64,000 bases of DNA, taken from Sipunculus nudus. Its lineage: Eukaryota > Annelida > Sipuncula > Golfingiida > Sipunculidae. Position numbers and translations under genes: made by a program. The DNA is taken from NCBI GenBank assembly GCA_026874595.1, contig CM049315.1, positions 19,987,664 through 20,051,663 on the forward strand. Direction: 5' to 3'. The notes under the pieces were generated by a model. That model saw only the letters and a program-made list of their open reading frames with translations. It was not told the DNA's origin and ran no database searches. Within the stretch, counting starts at the first letter, position 1. Every line of letters starts with the position of its first letter. Positions 24,372 through 37,528 of the stretch are shown piece after piece.

Positions 24372-27208
24372 CTTTTATCACATGGAAAGGCCCCACGGCA
24401 ATGTTGTTTAATTTATTGCTTGGTTTTTAGCTTACAAGCTTCTTAGTCCCAAAAGCTGTATGAAAGTGTGAGATTTTACAGCATTCCAGTCCGTGATGGC
24501 TATTAAATTCAATATCATCAAAATATCACCCACCTTCCCTTCTTTAGTAATAAGTTATTAACTTAATGACTTTTTTTTAAGAAATCAATTTCATGTTTTA
24601 AACAGTGATGGTGTGGGAAACACAGCCGGTTTCCCAGGAAGGAATAAGTAGTGTACCAGTGTTTTAAATCCAGAATTAGCTGGCCCCGGGGAGCACCTGG
24701 GGTACAATGTTCACAGGTAGCAGCCAAACTGGCACACGACGTATAAATGCTCATACAAAGAAATTTCGGCAAGTTAACCTGAGATTACGCAAATATAAAT
24801 GTAGGTTTCAAAAGTGATACGATATATCTATAAACAAATACTAAAAGGCTATTTTACGGCCTATATTGATAAACTATACCAAAGCTTGTCCAGACAGCAT
24901 AAAACGTTATGCTTAGAAAAGAAGATCAATATCCAATTGCAGTGACCAGATATTTATCGATTTTTTTTTACAGAAACTCAGTCGAATTTGAGCATACTCG
25001 GAGGCTTTCATTGAACACTATTAGGAAGGTAATCACAGCATGCACATTGCCAAAATGGGTAATGGTAAGGACTAGTCTCGGCCGTAGACGATTTTTTCCG
25101 ATTTGCTCTGCTCCTCTCCACTAACTTATCCCAGTTCTGGATTCCGCAACAAGGTGTGTTGTCATGACCTTGGGTCTGGTGTAAAATAATGAAGTGGTAA
25201 ATCAGACTAAAAAAGGCACAGTATTGCAGTCTTGCACTCACGATAGACAGAAAAGTCGCAGATACGGAAGATCATGGCAAAATTAAACCTGACAGTAGAC
25301 AGTTGTTCCAGTGTGGACCGCTGGTCGAAAATTGATAGGGAGAACGCTTGGAAAGATTGAATATGTCATGACATAATGATGATACACTGCCAATCTAATG
25401 ATACACTGCCTATATTACAGATTGATTCTAAACAGTAAATGATTGACCTTTTTTTGTTACATACTGGTTTCAATCAATAATACACAGTGTGCTTCACTAT
25501 TAATCTAAATGATAATAATAAATAAAGCTAATTCTTTAACCCCTATAATTCATAAAATTGTTTTGGCTGTGACTCCTAACTTTTAACGAATACAAAGTTA
25601 TTTTTGCTCATGTAGCCCCCCCCCCCCCCCCCCCCCCCAGACAGCCCTGTATAACAGGATCAAGCAGGATCTCCAGGTCATTCTGAAGACGATCATCATG
25701 GTTTTAGTCTCTTTGCTAATAGTTTATACCTATTTCACCCTATAATGTATTAACTAAACATTTATACAGGGTATCTGGTAAAGCACTTACAGGGCCACCT
25801 TCAAACATTGTCTTACATCGTAAACGTTAGCTGTCGGCTATTTGCCAATGAAAGCGTCCATTAAGACAAAATAATAACGATCGTATAGTCTAGTCGGTCT
25901 GGTCTGGGGCCTCCGCCGGCAACCTGGTAATGTCAGTGCAGAACTGATTTCCTAGCCCATAAGAAGGGACTCCTCAGTTGCTTTTTTAGTGACTGACGCA
26001 ATGTGGAGTCCATATATTGCCCCTGCAGTTAACTGTGATTATAATGTACTTACACATCATACAAAGATAAGGAATACCAAGAGGTGCTATGGCCGGGAGC
26101 CGCAAGACGCAAACTCCCCGCCGTGTATTCAAAATACAGTTACATGAAATCAACCAGTAAACGAATACATTGAAAAGGAAAAAAAAAAAAAAAAAATTAA
26201 ACGCGTGGCCCCCGCCACCACCTACACTGAAAATGACCAGCGTGGCCGACTAACGACACATGCCGACACGGTTGAACGCGTGTGCATGAATACTAATTAC
26301 CCCCCCCCCCCCCCCGCGAACCTTCCCAGTGTACAACGGTGATCAGCGTGTCAAGGTGCATTACATTATACCTGTATAATGGGACCGCATTCCCATTATA
26401 CCTTCCATAACACTCCTGTTAGATTTAACATATTAATTTAATAACGTTCAGTAAATCTATGTGTATTGTATATTTGAACACTTGAAAACATTACTGTTCT
26501 ATTCTCAGTACTAATTTGCACCAAAGAATTGAAAATATGAACATAATATTACACAGACCTAAAGCATTATACAGGATTGCCACCAAATACAAGATGTCTA
26601 CCGGGCTGTTAATGCGTTAATTCTCTCTGGACAAATAAATAAGTAATTGATGATACAGGTGCTTCATGCTTTCCAGAATGGTTATTTTCTATTACAGGCC
26701 TTTCTACATATAAAATTATGTGAACATTGGTATGTTAAAACCATAGTAAATTTTCTTTTCAAATTACTTTCTTAGATCGTATCGTACTATGACTCCATGC
26801 AGTTAGCCCGTCGGCGGCTACTGATTCCCTAAACTGCTTTTAATTATAATGATGTACATATACATTACGCGCATACACACAAATGAAATGCAGAAATCTA
26901 TTGCTGTTTATCAAATATGATGCCTTATACCTCACTCTTCGTGACTATTTTAATGTTTGGAAAAAGCTTCTAATAATATAGATTCTACTGTTGTTAGTAT
27001 AAACATGTCTGTCTGCCAGATTAAAATACCACTTCCATAAGCGTGTCTGGTTTGGTCCGAACTAAATAGCGCCGTGCTATAATATCGGTTTAATAAAGGC
27101 ACCCCCATTACGAGCGGCTTTGTCACAACCGTTCCTTTAATATATATTAAATTACCTGTTCCTCGTGCACAAGTTCTCAAGTCAGACTTTCACTAAGTGG
27201 TTGTACTT
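24372..27208. other. No gene recognised
   Basis: Unique-looking AT-rich DNA with a poly-C run (25616-25638), a poly-A run (26179-26196) and a second poly-C run (26300-26315). The minus-strand open frame at 24563-24772 has relatively even base use but no motif I know. Confidence 0.4.
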
Positions 27209-27868
27209 TGTTACAGATGTCTGTTTTATTGTATACTGTGTATTATGTTGGGTTCTTGGAAGTGGAAGGTTCTCGGCTTGAGGTGAATCGTTATAAATAA
27301 GGGGCTGTGTTTTGGAGCCGCGAGAGAGGAAAGATATATTCCAGCGGACACAGAAGAATGTTAGTCAGTTTGTGGACCTTTTTCAATAATTGCGGCAGTA
27401 ATAGTTTTTCTTCGAATTTGTAACAGATTTTATATAGTCTTCAGTTTGCCTTTGCGATCACTTTCAAAACTTCACTTTCGGATGACAAGAAATTGATTTC
27501 GTGATTGAACTGGACTGTTCTCTGAGAATATTTATGTGAACTGTTCATCTGGATTATATGCTTTAAAGGACTTCTGTCGCTGTGACAGTGGTGGTATCCA
27601 GGTACTGTACACTTTATTTATATACTTGTATTGATTTACTGTTTTACTGTTGTTATACTGTGTATATGTATTGATTTAGTCTATTGTAATGTTAGGGTTG
27701 TTTTAAGAATAAATCATAATAATTTGTTGACAAAAAACCACTGACTTCTCTATTCATTCCTCTAGACATTACACCTGCCTAGTGTTACAGAATCTGATTT
27801 TTTTTATCCCCATAAAAATTTTATGTTCGTCGCGCATACGTGATCTGTTGATATAAGGTTCTGTAACA
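27209..27868 (+). mobile_element. 5' LTR of a Ty3/Gypsy-type retrotransposon
   Basis: A 660-bp repeat starts TGTTACAG and ends CTGTAACA, a perfect 8-bp terminal inversion with the usual TG...CA. Inside are a TATA-like box (TATAAATAAGGGGCTG, from about 27292) and an AATAAA polyadenylation signal near 27709. The same LTR in opposite orientation stands alone at 59512-60264, which fixes both boundaries. A gag remnant follows immediately, in the expected order. Confidence 0.88.
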
Positions 27869-27876
27869 TAAAATTG

Positions 27877-27893
27877 TGGGCTTGTCTGGGAGG
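27877..27893 (+). other. Probable primer-binding site
   Basis: TGGGCTTGTCTGGGAGG lies 8 bp after the LTR end and starts with TGG, as required to pair with a tRNA CCA end. It resembles the proline-tRNA type of binding site (TGGGGGCTCGTCCGGGAT) with several differences; the tRNA identity is inferred. Confidence 0.45.
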
Positions 27894-28040
27894 CTTAATT
27901 GTTTTGAAATTTTATTAGGCCTTGACCTAGACACATTGTTTACAATACATTGTTTACAAGATTACCTATTGTTTACAATACATTGTTTACAGGATTTATC
28001 GCAGTCGTTTTGTTGCTGTTGTTTTAACATCTTAACATTG

Positions 28041-28920
28041 CAGATTTCAAACCTGAGACATTTGTTGAACACTTGACAAAGGAACAGTTGTTGCGTTTGG
28101 GACAACACTTAGGGCTAAGTGTGAAAAAAAGCTTTGAGAAAGGCTGATATCATTGCTAACATCATGCAAGATCTAGTTAGCAAAGGTTTTATTGAAGAGA
28201 GTGAAGAGGAAGCACCGAAGAATGACAGTCTTGCCTAAAGTTGGAATTAAAAAAATACAACATGAGCTAGCATTAAAACAGTTAGAAAGGGAAGCATTAA
28301 AACAGTTAGAAAGGGAAGAACATGAGAAAGAAAAGGAAAAAGAAATTGAGTTAAAACGACTGGAGTTAGAAAGACTTAAACTAGAACATAGTCTACGTGC
28401 AGCCCAAACCCACAGTTTTGATGTTACTAAAACATTAGACTGGTTTCACCTTTCAAGAAAAAGAGGTTGATAAATATTTCTTACACTTTGAGAAGGTAGC
28501 TGAAAATTTAAAATGGCCTAAGGAAAATTGGACTATGTTATTACAAAGTTTATTGAGTGGCAAGGCCAGAGAAATTTACAAAGAGCTTTCAGTAGAAGCC
28601 ACTGCTGACTATGACAAGGTTAAACGGTTAATCCTTTTTATGAGTTAGTTCTGGAGGCGTATCGCCAGAAATTCAGAAATTGGGAAAAGCGCAAAGAAGA
28701 GACCTATATTGAATTTGCTTGGACAAAAGAGCAGTTGTTTGATGGCTGGTGTAGTTCTAAAAATGTAATGAAAGATTATGACGATTTGCGCCAGTTGATT
28801 TTGCTGGAAGAATTTAAGCGCTGCATTAACGAAGATGTTTAAACTTTTATTGATGAGAAAAGTCCTGAAACACTTGACATTGCTGCTCAATTAGCTGATG
28901 ATTATTCATTACCTAGGTGG
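28041..28920 (+). pseudogene. Decayed gag remnant of an LTR retrotransposon
   Basis: In three frames of the same strand, segments resemble the capsid region of Gag from animal Ty3/Gypsy elements. Visible in order are FKPETFVEHLTKEQLL, a charged coiled-coil-like Lys/Glu/Leu stretch (about 28250-28400), EVDKYFLHFEKVAENLKWP, LSGKAREIYKELS, and WTKEQLFDGW with DDLRQLILLEEFKRC. The start codon is not evident. The frame breaks near 28125, 28237, 28440 and 28638, and an in-frame TAA stands at 28840-28842. Similarity stops near 28920, before any nucleocapsid, protease or polymerase, so this is a 5' fragment that cannot make a functional protein. It follows its LTR by about 170 bp. Confidence 0.82.
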
Positions 28921-28929
28921 GCATAAGGA

Positions 28930-31900
28930 GTACCATCAATAGCATATTTTTGCATATCGGTCACATTATTAATATGTTGACAAACTTTTGTGACGAAGGC
29001 TACATCACACCTTGAGACATTAGGCTTTCTATATATTTTTACTAACAGGACTATATGTCTGTTTTTCATACATTAAATGCTGACGGTCTTGAAGGTGTAC
29101 AACAGGCCCCTTATTTCAATTTTTAAAGCCTATTGAAATATCCACTTTAATGTCATTCTGAGTTTAGGCCTTGCCTATATGGGTCTCCTGCAGCAATCGG
29201 GTTTTCTCTCTCTGTCTGTTTGCCCTTCGGTCCATCCATCAGGTTGTTATGGCCACCTGTCACTATCAGTTGTAGGCTTTATCCGAACACTTGTTCAACC
29301 TATTGCTATAAAATGTTACCCGACGATGTAGTTATTCTTGTAGTTTATTTGATTTAAATCATAGAGACGTCTTATCACCGGCGTAGTTATCATTTAGGGA
29401 AGAGGGTACCCGATTATTTGGTAAGTGATAGATGGATATATAGATGGATAGATTGATATTAAATATTAAATATTCATGTTAAATTTCAAACATCTTAGAA
29501 ACAAGTTAAAGATTTGTTATAGTATAAACAAAAAGGGAATGGATAGAAATATTGCAAATCTAACTCGATAATCTGTTGTAAGTTATGCACGACTCATAAA
29601 TTATTATTTATTTCATTACAAAATAAGAAGTGATGTCCCGGGATAGATATTTTTTTTCCTGTCTATAGGAAAACATATTGTGAATTAGTGTCATAGTAAA
29701 ACTTGATTTAAGCATGACCCATTTTATAATGTTGAGAAATAACTTTCATGTAATGATTATCACTGTCAGATATTTAATGTCTGGAATCCTATAGCTAAAC
29801 GCCTTTACATTGCTGATTGACGCATGCAAGTGTCGTTGATAACTATTCATAATTATTTTTTTAATGTTCCCTTATGTGAACAAAACATTCCCCCAAAACT
29901 TGAGTGGTGTCACTTTTCAAGCAGATGAAAGTGCATACAGGGGAAGCTGTTAATTGTTTTAATATGGCGGGTCTCTTCACAAAAGGAAGGCAATGCCATT
30001 TCTCATTACTATGAGTGATCACAGGGATAAACTGTTTCCCAGAATCGGAGGTACTGTCAGTTTTCATTAAGAAGAAAGAAGATTTGTTTGAAGCCTTTTA
30101 AATTCCAAATGGCGTTCTATTCCTTGGAGAAAATCTTATGCAATATTTTTCGAAACATTAATGAGTTAACAATATTATGTTGGCAAGAGTCCCTGGTGAA
30201 AAGCGGACTCTGCTGATGATTCTTTTGTTAATCCTCTGACAATGGTGAACTTTGCAGGGCATGATGAGCATGAACAATATTTAGAATGCAATAAATGGGA
30301 ACCAACACGCTTATTAATTTCTCAAATATCAACTTTAAGATTTGATTTGCATTTCTAGCATAGATTATTCCAGAAAATTTTACCATTCGATTATTAAATA
30401 TTTTGCACTTTTACTGATCTGTTGTATTTATTGCTTTACATTTGTCAATATCATTTAGCAAAGGGAAGCGTTTATGTAGGAGAAAAAAAAACCCGTAAAA
30501 GTTGTATTATTTAATCATGATTGATAAATTCCTGCCCTGCCAGTCACAGGTTTGAGCCGACTTACAATTTTTTTTGCGTTGCCGAATTAAAAAAGACCAT
30601 TGATACCAACGATCTTTCACAGCGATTTATCTTTACCAACTATAGCTTGTATATAGAGCATTAGATTTCCACTTCCCCGGATGGGGGATTGGGCTATTGA
30701 TACGGAGAGCAGGTTCGGATTCACAAAAGCAGGGAATGAGGGATTTTAAGATTTTCCTCCGTTACTCATATGTAGCAGAGTCTTCTAAAAACTTCAACGA
30801 ACCAAACTTAAAAACGAAATACTCTCGCATGAAAAAAAAAATGAAATGTTGATCCTGTGCCAATCTTCCAAAGATCTGGTTTTAGATTAGGTCCTAGACT
30901 ACCAAGTCGGCAACAAAACTAGACATACACCATGATAATTACAAGATTAAACAATATTCAACTCTTGTGTAGTGGAAAGGACTGTGTATTACGTGAAACC
31001 TGGAGCGGCAGCGGTTTCATTAAGCCTGGCAGTGCAGATCTCATGGTGGGAGTCCCCGGTGACAGGCCCAGACGGCTTTAGTTGATCTTCTTAAATCGCC
31101 ATCTTGCTTCCCGTCAGTCACATTTTGTTAATGTAAGCCAACCCCCCAGTCACCCTCAAATACGGAAGCACAAATTCTTTAGGGATGACCAGTTATTGGA
31201 TTTTTGGGTTTACAGAGTGAATAATGAACATTTAAGTGAAGCTTGTGCCCAGGAGAGAAAGGTATTTCTATTCGGATTATTCCATTTACCCCTTCTTACT
31301 TATTTACACATCAATTATACATATCACTGATCCTGTTTTAACGCAAGCAAGCACGTTCTCCATGGTGTATCAACTGTTGGATTATCTAAGAGATTCAATA
31401 TGTTATTATTTGTATGAATCTCAACCTGTTTTTCAGTTCGAATGTGCGGCCGTGTTTTACATTGCCATAATCAAATAGGTAAAGCTTCGATTATTTGACT
31501 GTATTTTAAAAAAATATTACTTAAATATGAAGTTTAAAAACACACTTAACTAGAAATATGCAGTCTCTGGAATGCAGGCCTCCTTTGTGTGGGGGCTCCC
31601 TAACCCGTCCTTTAATTCACTTATTGGCCCATATTCCCAGGTCCATTAGTGCATAACTTCCCCCAACAAGCGTTTGCATTCACCATATTCCAATATTCAA
31701 TCATATGTGAGTGCATATTTTTGAATATTGCTGGAAGTCCTTCCTGAATCTAGATCATGAGCCGGACCATCACCGAAATATAATCGATTCTTCCTTGGCC
31801 ATTCCCAAGGTACCATGTAAATTCCGACTGATTCCGTTCATGATTGCGTGAGTTTTGTTTGGAACAAACACACACACACACATGGCAAAGAAAAATATAA

Positions 31901-32436
31901 TGGCTGTAATGGTAATGCAGCTAGAGTTCACTATGTGTCTGTAAGTGACAAGGCACACGCGGTCGGAATTTTATTATGTTCACAAACTGGAAGTAATTGC
32001 GTCTTTCATTGGGTGTAAATACATTTCAGTTGCTTCTGTTAAGCTAAATTCCAGACACATATTAAGTGAAACCCCAATATTATCACGACAATGGCAATTT
32101 CCCAATAATAATTCAAATGGAATACAAATACATTCACAACAACGTACGTGATTACACGTCTCTGTTCGGCACAGGCTGTGTTATCTTGTCTACCACGGGA
32201 GCGTTGGTTTGATTAAACGGGATATTCAATCGTGTAGAGTAAATAATAAGGGCGACAATGGATCTGAATTAGATGGACCAATTGGAAGATTAAACAAAAT
32301 GGATCAGGACAAGAAAACTGTAAAGCTGCCAAAAGGAGACAAATAAGTACATCTTGTCTTGACAAATGAATACATTTTGTCATATATAAGCTGTATCTCT
32401 TAGATCATTCCTCTTGCTTCATATTCTTTGCTCACA
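28930..32436. other. No gene recognised
   Basis: AT-rich sequence with short random open frames. The block 31000-31150 is less AT-rich than its surroundings but shows no clear protein or RNA motif. Confidence 0.4.
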
Positions 32437-32732
32437 GGCCAATAAAGGTATGTTCTCAGTCACTTGTTTTCATAAATCAGTGCGCGAGGGCAATTTTTTA
32501 ACCTTCTTTGTATATTTCGATTGATTAAAAGTCATATGATCAGGGAAAACATGATATTAACAGAACTGGTTGCTAAAGCACTACATCACAAAGGAAATCT
32601 GATCAAAATTGTATTATTTGATCTTCTTGAAAATGCCCGAGTGGCTGGAGCTCAAAAAAGCTAAGTTTCTCTGGAATATCCAGAGTTAAAATTGACGCTC
32701 GCGGTGCCTTAGAATCATATCTTTTTGGGGCC
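32437..32732. mobile_element. MITE with GGCC ends (copy 2)
   Basis: This 296-bp relative of 5833-6164 starts GGCCAATAAAGGTATG then TTCTCAGTCAC, and ends GGTGCCTTAGAATCATATC then TTTTTGGGGCC. It is followed by TTA, but the left flank is ACA, so the target duplication is no longer intact. The internal AAAGCACTACATCACAAAGG block matches copy 1. Confidence 0.72.
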
Positions 32733-34675
32733 TTAGGACATTTATATCCTCGGAACAATAAAAATAGAAAATAACTATTGAGAATAGTTAACGAAGAGAA
32801 ATGTTGAAGTTTTCATTTTTGCGGTTCGAATTCTGCAGGTCACAGCAAGGGAGTTAAAGCATTTTGCTGGGAGCAGGAAGTCCCTGGATCAAACATCGCC
32901 TTTGAGCTACGGTACAGACGGGGAAATGTCAACAGGTGGTGACTTCTGAAACGTTAAAGACAACTCAAAAGATGGTTTTTCCCCATCTAAAGACTTCTGG
33001 AATGGAGTTCTCAATCTTTAAAAAAGTCCAGTGGAATATTTTTCCATCAGTCGGATCCTGTATAAAATAATGAATATCCGAGAAATGGGTTGTCTAGGTT
33101 TTCGTTGGGTCACCATCATTACATGTATTTATTAATCTAGTACATCTGTCACCATTTCTTAGGATTTGAACAAATGACGTCACATGTTGCCGGTAGAATG
33201 AATGAAATCAGTAGGGGTACACCCAGGATCTACCGGGTTTCTTCGGTCGACTATATTAACAATTTGAAAAACAAAGTCCGCCAATTCCTTAAATTCTAGC
33301 CTTTTCTCCAAGACAGGCAGTTGCGATGGGCTGAACTTCTCTCAAGTTGAAGGATATAGCTTCATACATTGTGCTCCTTCGACTGATCTAAAGTTGGTTC
33401 AAGAGCTCACAATCAATATTGCAAACAATATTGTGTTTTTCTTCTTATTCTTACTTATTCGTAGAAATAGATTTCAAAAAGCTTAATAATGTCACAAAAT
33501 TGACTGCTGAAACATAAAGATTGACGCAGCTAGTTGGTGGCAGTATATCCTTGGGCCGGCTGGGAAGTGAAAAAATCGACCGATAACTATAACAAAGAAA
33601 ATGGACGGTCAAATGGATATGATTTACGATGCAAAGAGGTCATTTCTGGTATTGTACATGTACTTTATTACTACCAATTAACTGTACATATGTTAACCTT
33701 ACTCATAAGAATGTATAGCTGGCATTAATATCTTATTATATTAACATGAAAGCTTCCCAACTGCAGGAAAGATGTTGTCATTCGATTGCTGAGTTCCTTC
33801 TGGACTTGTGCATTCATTCATGCATCAAAGATGTCCACGTTTACTGGAAGAATATACCACTTCTAGTCGCTCCATATATTACAGCTTGGGAACAGCTTTA
33901 CCAACGCAGCGCTTATGAAAACCTTATGAAAACGCCCTTCTCTCTCTCTGATACCTTCACAGAACGACCAAAAACTAATCCCCACGAAAGTAATAGACTA
34001 AAACCACAATTTTGTTTACTGTGTAATAATAACCTATTATGGTAACGAAGGAGCAATTATAAATCGAAAAAAATACAAAAATTGTAATATAGTAGGAAAT
34101 AAAATAGGTTAGTCGGTCTGTCTCTCCGCTGGAACGTAGACATTGGAAGGACTCTTACACATGAAAGTCGCTTAATAATTTCATTTTTATTTCAACATAT
34201 TTTTATTCTAGAAAATAAGCCGTCTTTACGACTGAAAATATATATTAATCGGGGAATAATATGGCATTCGAAACTTGAGATGCATTGAGAAAAAGAAGAC
34301 CTTCAGAGATTTTATAATCCAAATTCCCGCCCATGAGATATCCTGACTGACGGATTATCGTCGAGAGTAATGGGAGGACACTGACTAGCCTAGGACAAGT
34401 GGGGTATAAGGTGCTTAGGGTAAGTATAATGACAATCTCAAAGTCCGGAGACGGATGTTCCTGTCAACTCTGCAGAGATTAACATTCAGCGGCTGTTGAG
34501 AGACAGCTTCTGTGGTCACAACAGTCCATTAATGCCAAGAAGGCCAAATACTAAAACAAGCAGACATCAACACGAATAGTATTGGTCCATCTTTAACTAA
34601 GTTTTCATTGTACTTATAGGTGTTCGGTCGTCTGAAGTTTGATTCTGATACATGGAATTTAATAACAGTTTTTAC
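32733..34675. other. No gene recognised
   Basis: Nothing beyond AT-rich DNA and short unsupported open frames. Confidence 0.4.
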
Positions 34676-34915
34676 TTGTGGAGCGTGGTGGCGTAACGTT
34701 AGTCGTTATGGCGCTGGACTTTTAACCGCAAAGTCCTAGCCGAAGTCTTTACAAAAAGGACGCGCTCTCTCAACCTAGGAGTTAATGGGTACTGGTCATA
34801 GGCGATAAGGCAAACATAGAGGGAATAACCTTATAGCGCCTGTTATGACTGCTTGAGTTTAATACCCCCAGGGAGCCGAGGAAAGCTACAAAAAAAAATC
34901 AGGCCCGAAAGACCA
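34676..34915 (+). mobile_element. tRNA-derived SINE
   Basis: The head reads GTGGTGGCGTAACGTTAGTC (A-box-like), then GCGCTGGACTTTTAACCGCA, which has the shape of an anticodon arm with TTT (lysine-type) in the loop, then AAGTCC. The B-box region is decayed. Downstream, CTCAACCTAGGAGTTAATGG then GTACTGGTCATAGG resembles the body of widespread animal tRNA-SINEs, ending in an A-rich tail (ACAAAAAAAAATC). No functional tRNA fold survives. Confidence 0.7.
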
Positions 34916-37252
34916 GGAAGGCAAAGTGTAAAGTCGGAAGAGACTGACAACATGGGGAATATCAGATCATACCATTATATATATGACGGGTACATCGAAT
35001 ATTGTAGATACTAATGTATTTTCACAAGTGTGTTCCACTTCGTGCCAGCACTAATTTTCTAATTAACACTTAAATAGTAATTATTATATAACAGTGCTAT
35101 ATCGCCAAACCTGCCCGGATTTTCATCAAGACTAACACTTGAAAATAGTAATTTGAACAAAAGAATTAAACTCATCATATTTGCAGACAGCATTATCAAG
35201 ATCGTCAGAAAATAACTAACATTTCCGGATTAAAGTTGCTGCGGTTTATTGACTCATTCCCTGTTTGTTTCAACTTTGACATGTTTAAGGAAACCAACTG
35301 GTTCAGAGTGTAGTACTTAATTTCATAAAGCATTACATATAACACAAATATTCATACATCATGCTGCTGAGTCAACACTGACGAGATTAGCTTTCGTGAT
35401 GGCTGGTCAAGATTAAGAGGACACATATTTTGCGTTGGTGTTACCTAAGATAAATGAAGAAAATAATGTTGTTAGGTCAAATTTCAAACAAAATAAAAGG
35501 CATCTATCACCCTTCGAGCGATTATTATCGGATTATGGAGATAAAAGGTGAAGTGATTGGATAGAACTGTTTAATTTGTTAGCTTCTCGTTTGTATTGAA
35601 GAGCAAGCTTTTTAAACAGGTCTTATTGGACGGAAATTCGATAATTCACAAAACCAGCATTCATGAAAATTACGTTTGTGCCCATTATGGGCATTTTTAT
35701 GATAATTTCGACGCGTGTTATATACACTCTGAAACTTGGTCATAAAAAGGGCCTTAAGCCCTCTTGATTTCATGTTACATGCATGGCCTTGCAAGAATCC
35801 AAATGCAATTACCTGGATTTAACTCATTAAAGCGAATCTTTCAACTATTTTTTTATGTATCAGCCTTTTTTTCTGTGAAACCATGATCTTCAGCTGATAA
35901 ACTTTAAAACTAATCAATATCCCTACCCAAAACATCTGCTTATCCCTGCATTATCTTTTCTTTGTTTTTAATAAAGCTACATCGAAGCTCCAAGTGGGAC
36001 GTATACATTTGTTGTGTTTGCCGTCAAAACCGAAAGCTCATTTATTGTAACATAAGACGTACGCACATGTTTTATAAGGTTAAAGTAAACTTTATTCGAT
36101 TGAAAATCATATAATCAGATGGGCTTTTATTGTCTAAAGAAAATGAAATACATTTTCCAGTTTAAAGAAAGCTGCGCTCACAGCGGTGTCTTAATATACA
36201 TAATATGTGATTTCACAAGCTCTAGAAACTCTTCCCTCCTTTGTCTTCTTTCAATGGCTCACTAGTTGTTTTTAAAACACATTAATTACTGATACATCAT
36301 ATCAAGTTTACAGGTATTGTTCAGTTTGATAATCTCTGGATTAAAAATGAAACCTTGGATACTGTAGTATTGATTAAGAGACAGGTTGCTCCTGGGGTAC
36401 GGCACTTTAGGTCAGCTATTTGACATCGTTATGCGTCGTCCGGTCTTTGTTTCCGTCTGGCCTAGAAACTTCTAACCTTAATTTGTGGAAGGTCGTTTGA
36501 TAAGTGAAGTTGACGATAATACTTTGCTCGAAGAACTTATAAATTGTTTTACCTTTTGATTAAAAACTTGTTGATAATGGTGAAAGAGTGCTTAGACGAT
36601 GTCCACACGGTGAAAGCAATTACCCGACAATGACAAATATCAACGTCTGGCAGTCTGAAATGTTGACACTGCCAGTGGTTTGATGTGTGCAGTGTACGGA
36701 TTTCTTAACATCATGACCGATCTTAGAACTGACAGCAGGCTTTCAGTTTCTATCCCACGTGACAGCTTAAGCCGATCTCCCGATTTTTAATAGGTCTTTG
36801 TGATGAATAAGTCTCCCATCACAGGCAAATAAAAAAAAATACTCCCATTCTGAAGCACACATCAATTTTGACTTTTAATTTGACATGTTGTTTGACAGGT
36901 CTAAAGGACATTTCGAACACCAAAGATGAACGTTGACAAATGTTGTTTTTTTTTGGAGGGGGGGGGATTCTGTGGAATGAATTGACCTCCCTAAAAGCCT
37001 TAATGTCTTTCCCTAATATCATTTCGTCTGTGTCTAACTCTCAAATATCTTGAGTCGTTCAATCGGTTATAAAATGTGAGATTTTATTCTCAAAATACCA
37101 TGATTGAGTCAAATTAAAGTTGAAAACGTCTTTTCTAATCTTTATACTGTTTAACAGACGTTTTATTCACAACTATCTCTCTATCCTTCCACCTGTGTCT
37201 GTCTTTTAGCTGTTTCAACTATATTAGCAAAATCAGAATTCTAGAGTTACTT
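34916..37252. other. No gene recognised
   Basis: AT-rich DNA; a short poly-G run near 36957-36966. Open frames are short and without motifs. Confidence 0.4.
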
Positions 37253-37528
37253 CTATGCGGATGTAGAATTATTGTTTGCACCAGATGTAGAATTATTGTT
37301 TCCGTGACCTTTCAGAATGGCAGGTTTTGAGGCATGTTGAAAATCAGCTGTTGGTCGAGACATGGCCTCTCCGAAAACTATGGAGTTTGTACTGTAAATA
37401 TTGTATCTAACAAGAGGTTTATTTAATGGTGCCTTTACCGAAAGGTTCTTCAAATAAATCAACACCAGCAGTAAAAAAAGTAAGGTAATTTTCAATCCCT
37501 TGGTCCCATCGATTGATCGTGGAAGCAT
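37253..37528 (-). CDS. Possible small protein with N-terminal signal-anchor
   Basis: This is a complete frame of 91 codons from ATG to TAG. After a short basic start (MLPRSIDGTKG) comes a strongly hydrophobic stretch (LKITLLFLLLVLIYL, residues about 12-26). A polar stem follows, ending in two imperfect copies of an NNNSTS motif, each with potential N-glycosylation sites. This layout resembles the start of a type II Golgi enzyme (glycosyltransferase or sulfotransferase) or a small secreted/anchored protein, but no catalytic domain follows and no clear splice donor was seen before the stop. The NNNSTS copies come from a local tandem duplication of about 24 bp. It may be a first coding exon, a small gene, or chance. 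Only the hydrophobic segment and glycosylation motifs are directly visible. Confidence 0.25.
   Translation of the reverse strand: MLPRSIDGTKGLKITLLFLLLVLIYLKNLSVKAPLNKPLVRYNIYSTNSIVFGEAMSRPTADFQHASKPAILKGHGNNNSTSGANNNSTSA

Noticed and set aside
25780-25830. Minus-strand NVYDVRQCLKVA with strong donor CCT|GTAAGTG
   Set aside because: The YD-x-R pattern recalls the receptor's missing exon, but the donor phase does not join the 68-bp exon and the frame is closed a few codons upstream.
28192-28470. 92-codon plus-strand frame as an independent gene
   Set aside because: It is one in-frame segment of the broken retrotransposon gag, continuous in homology with neighbouring segments in other frames.
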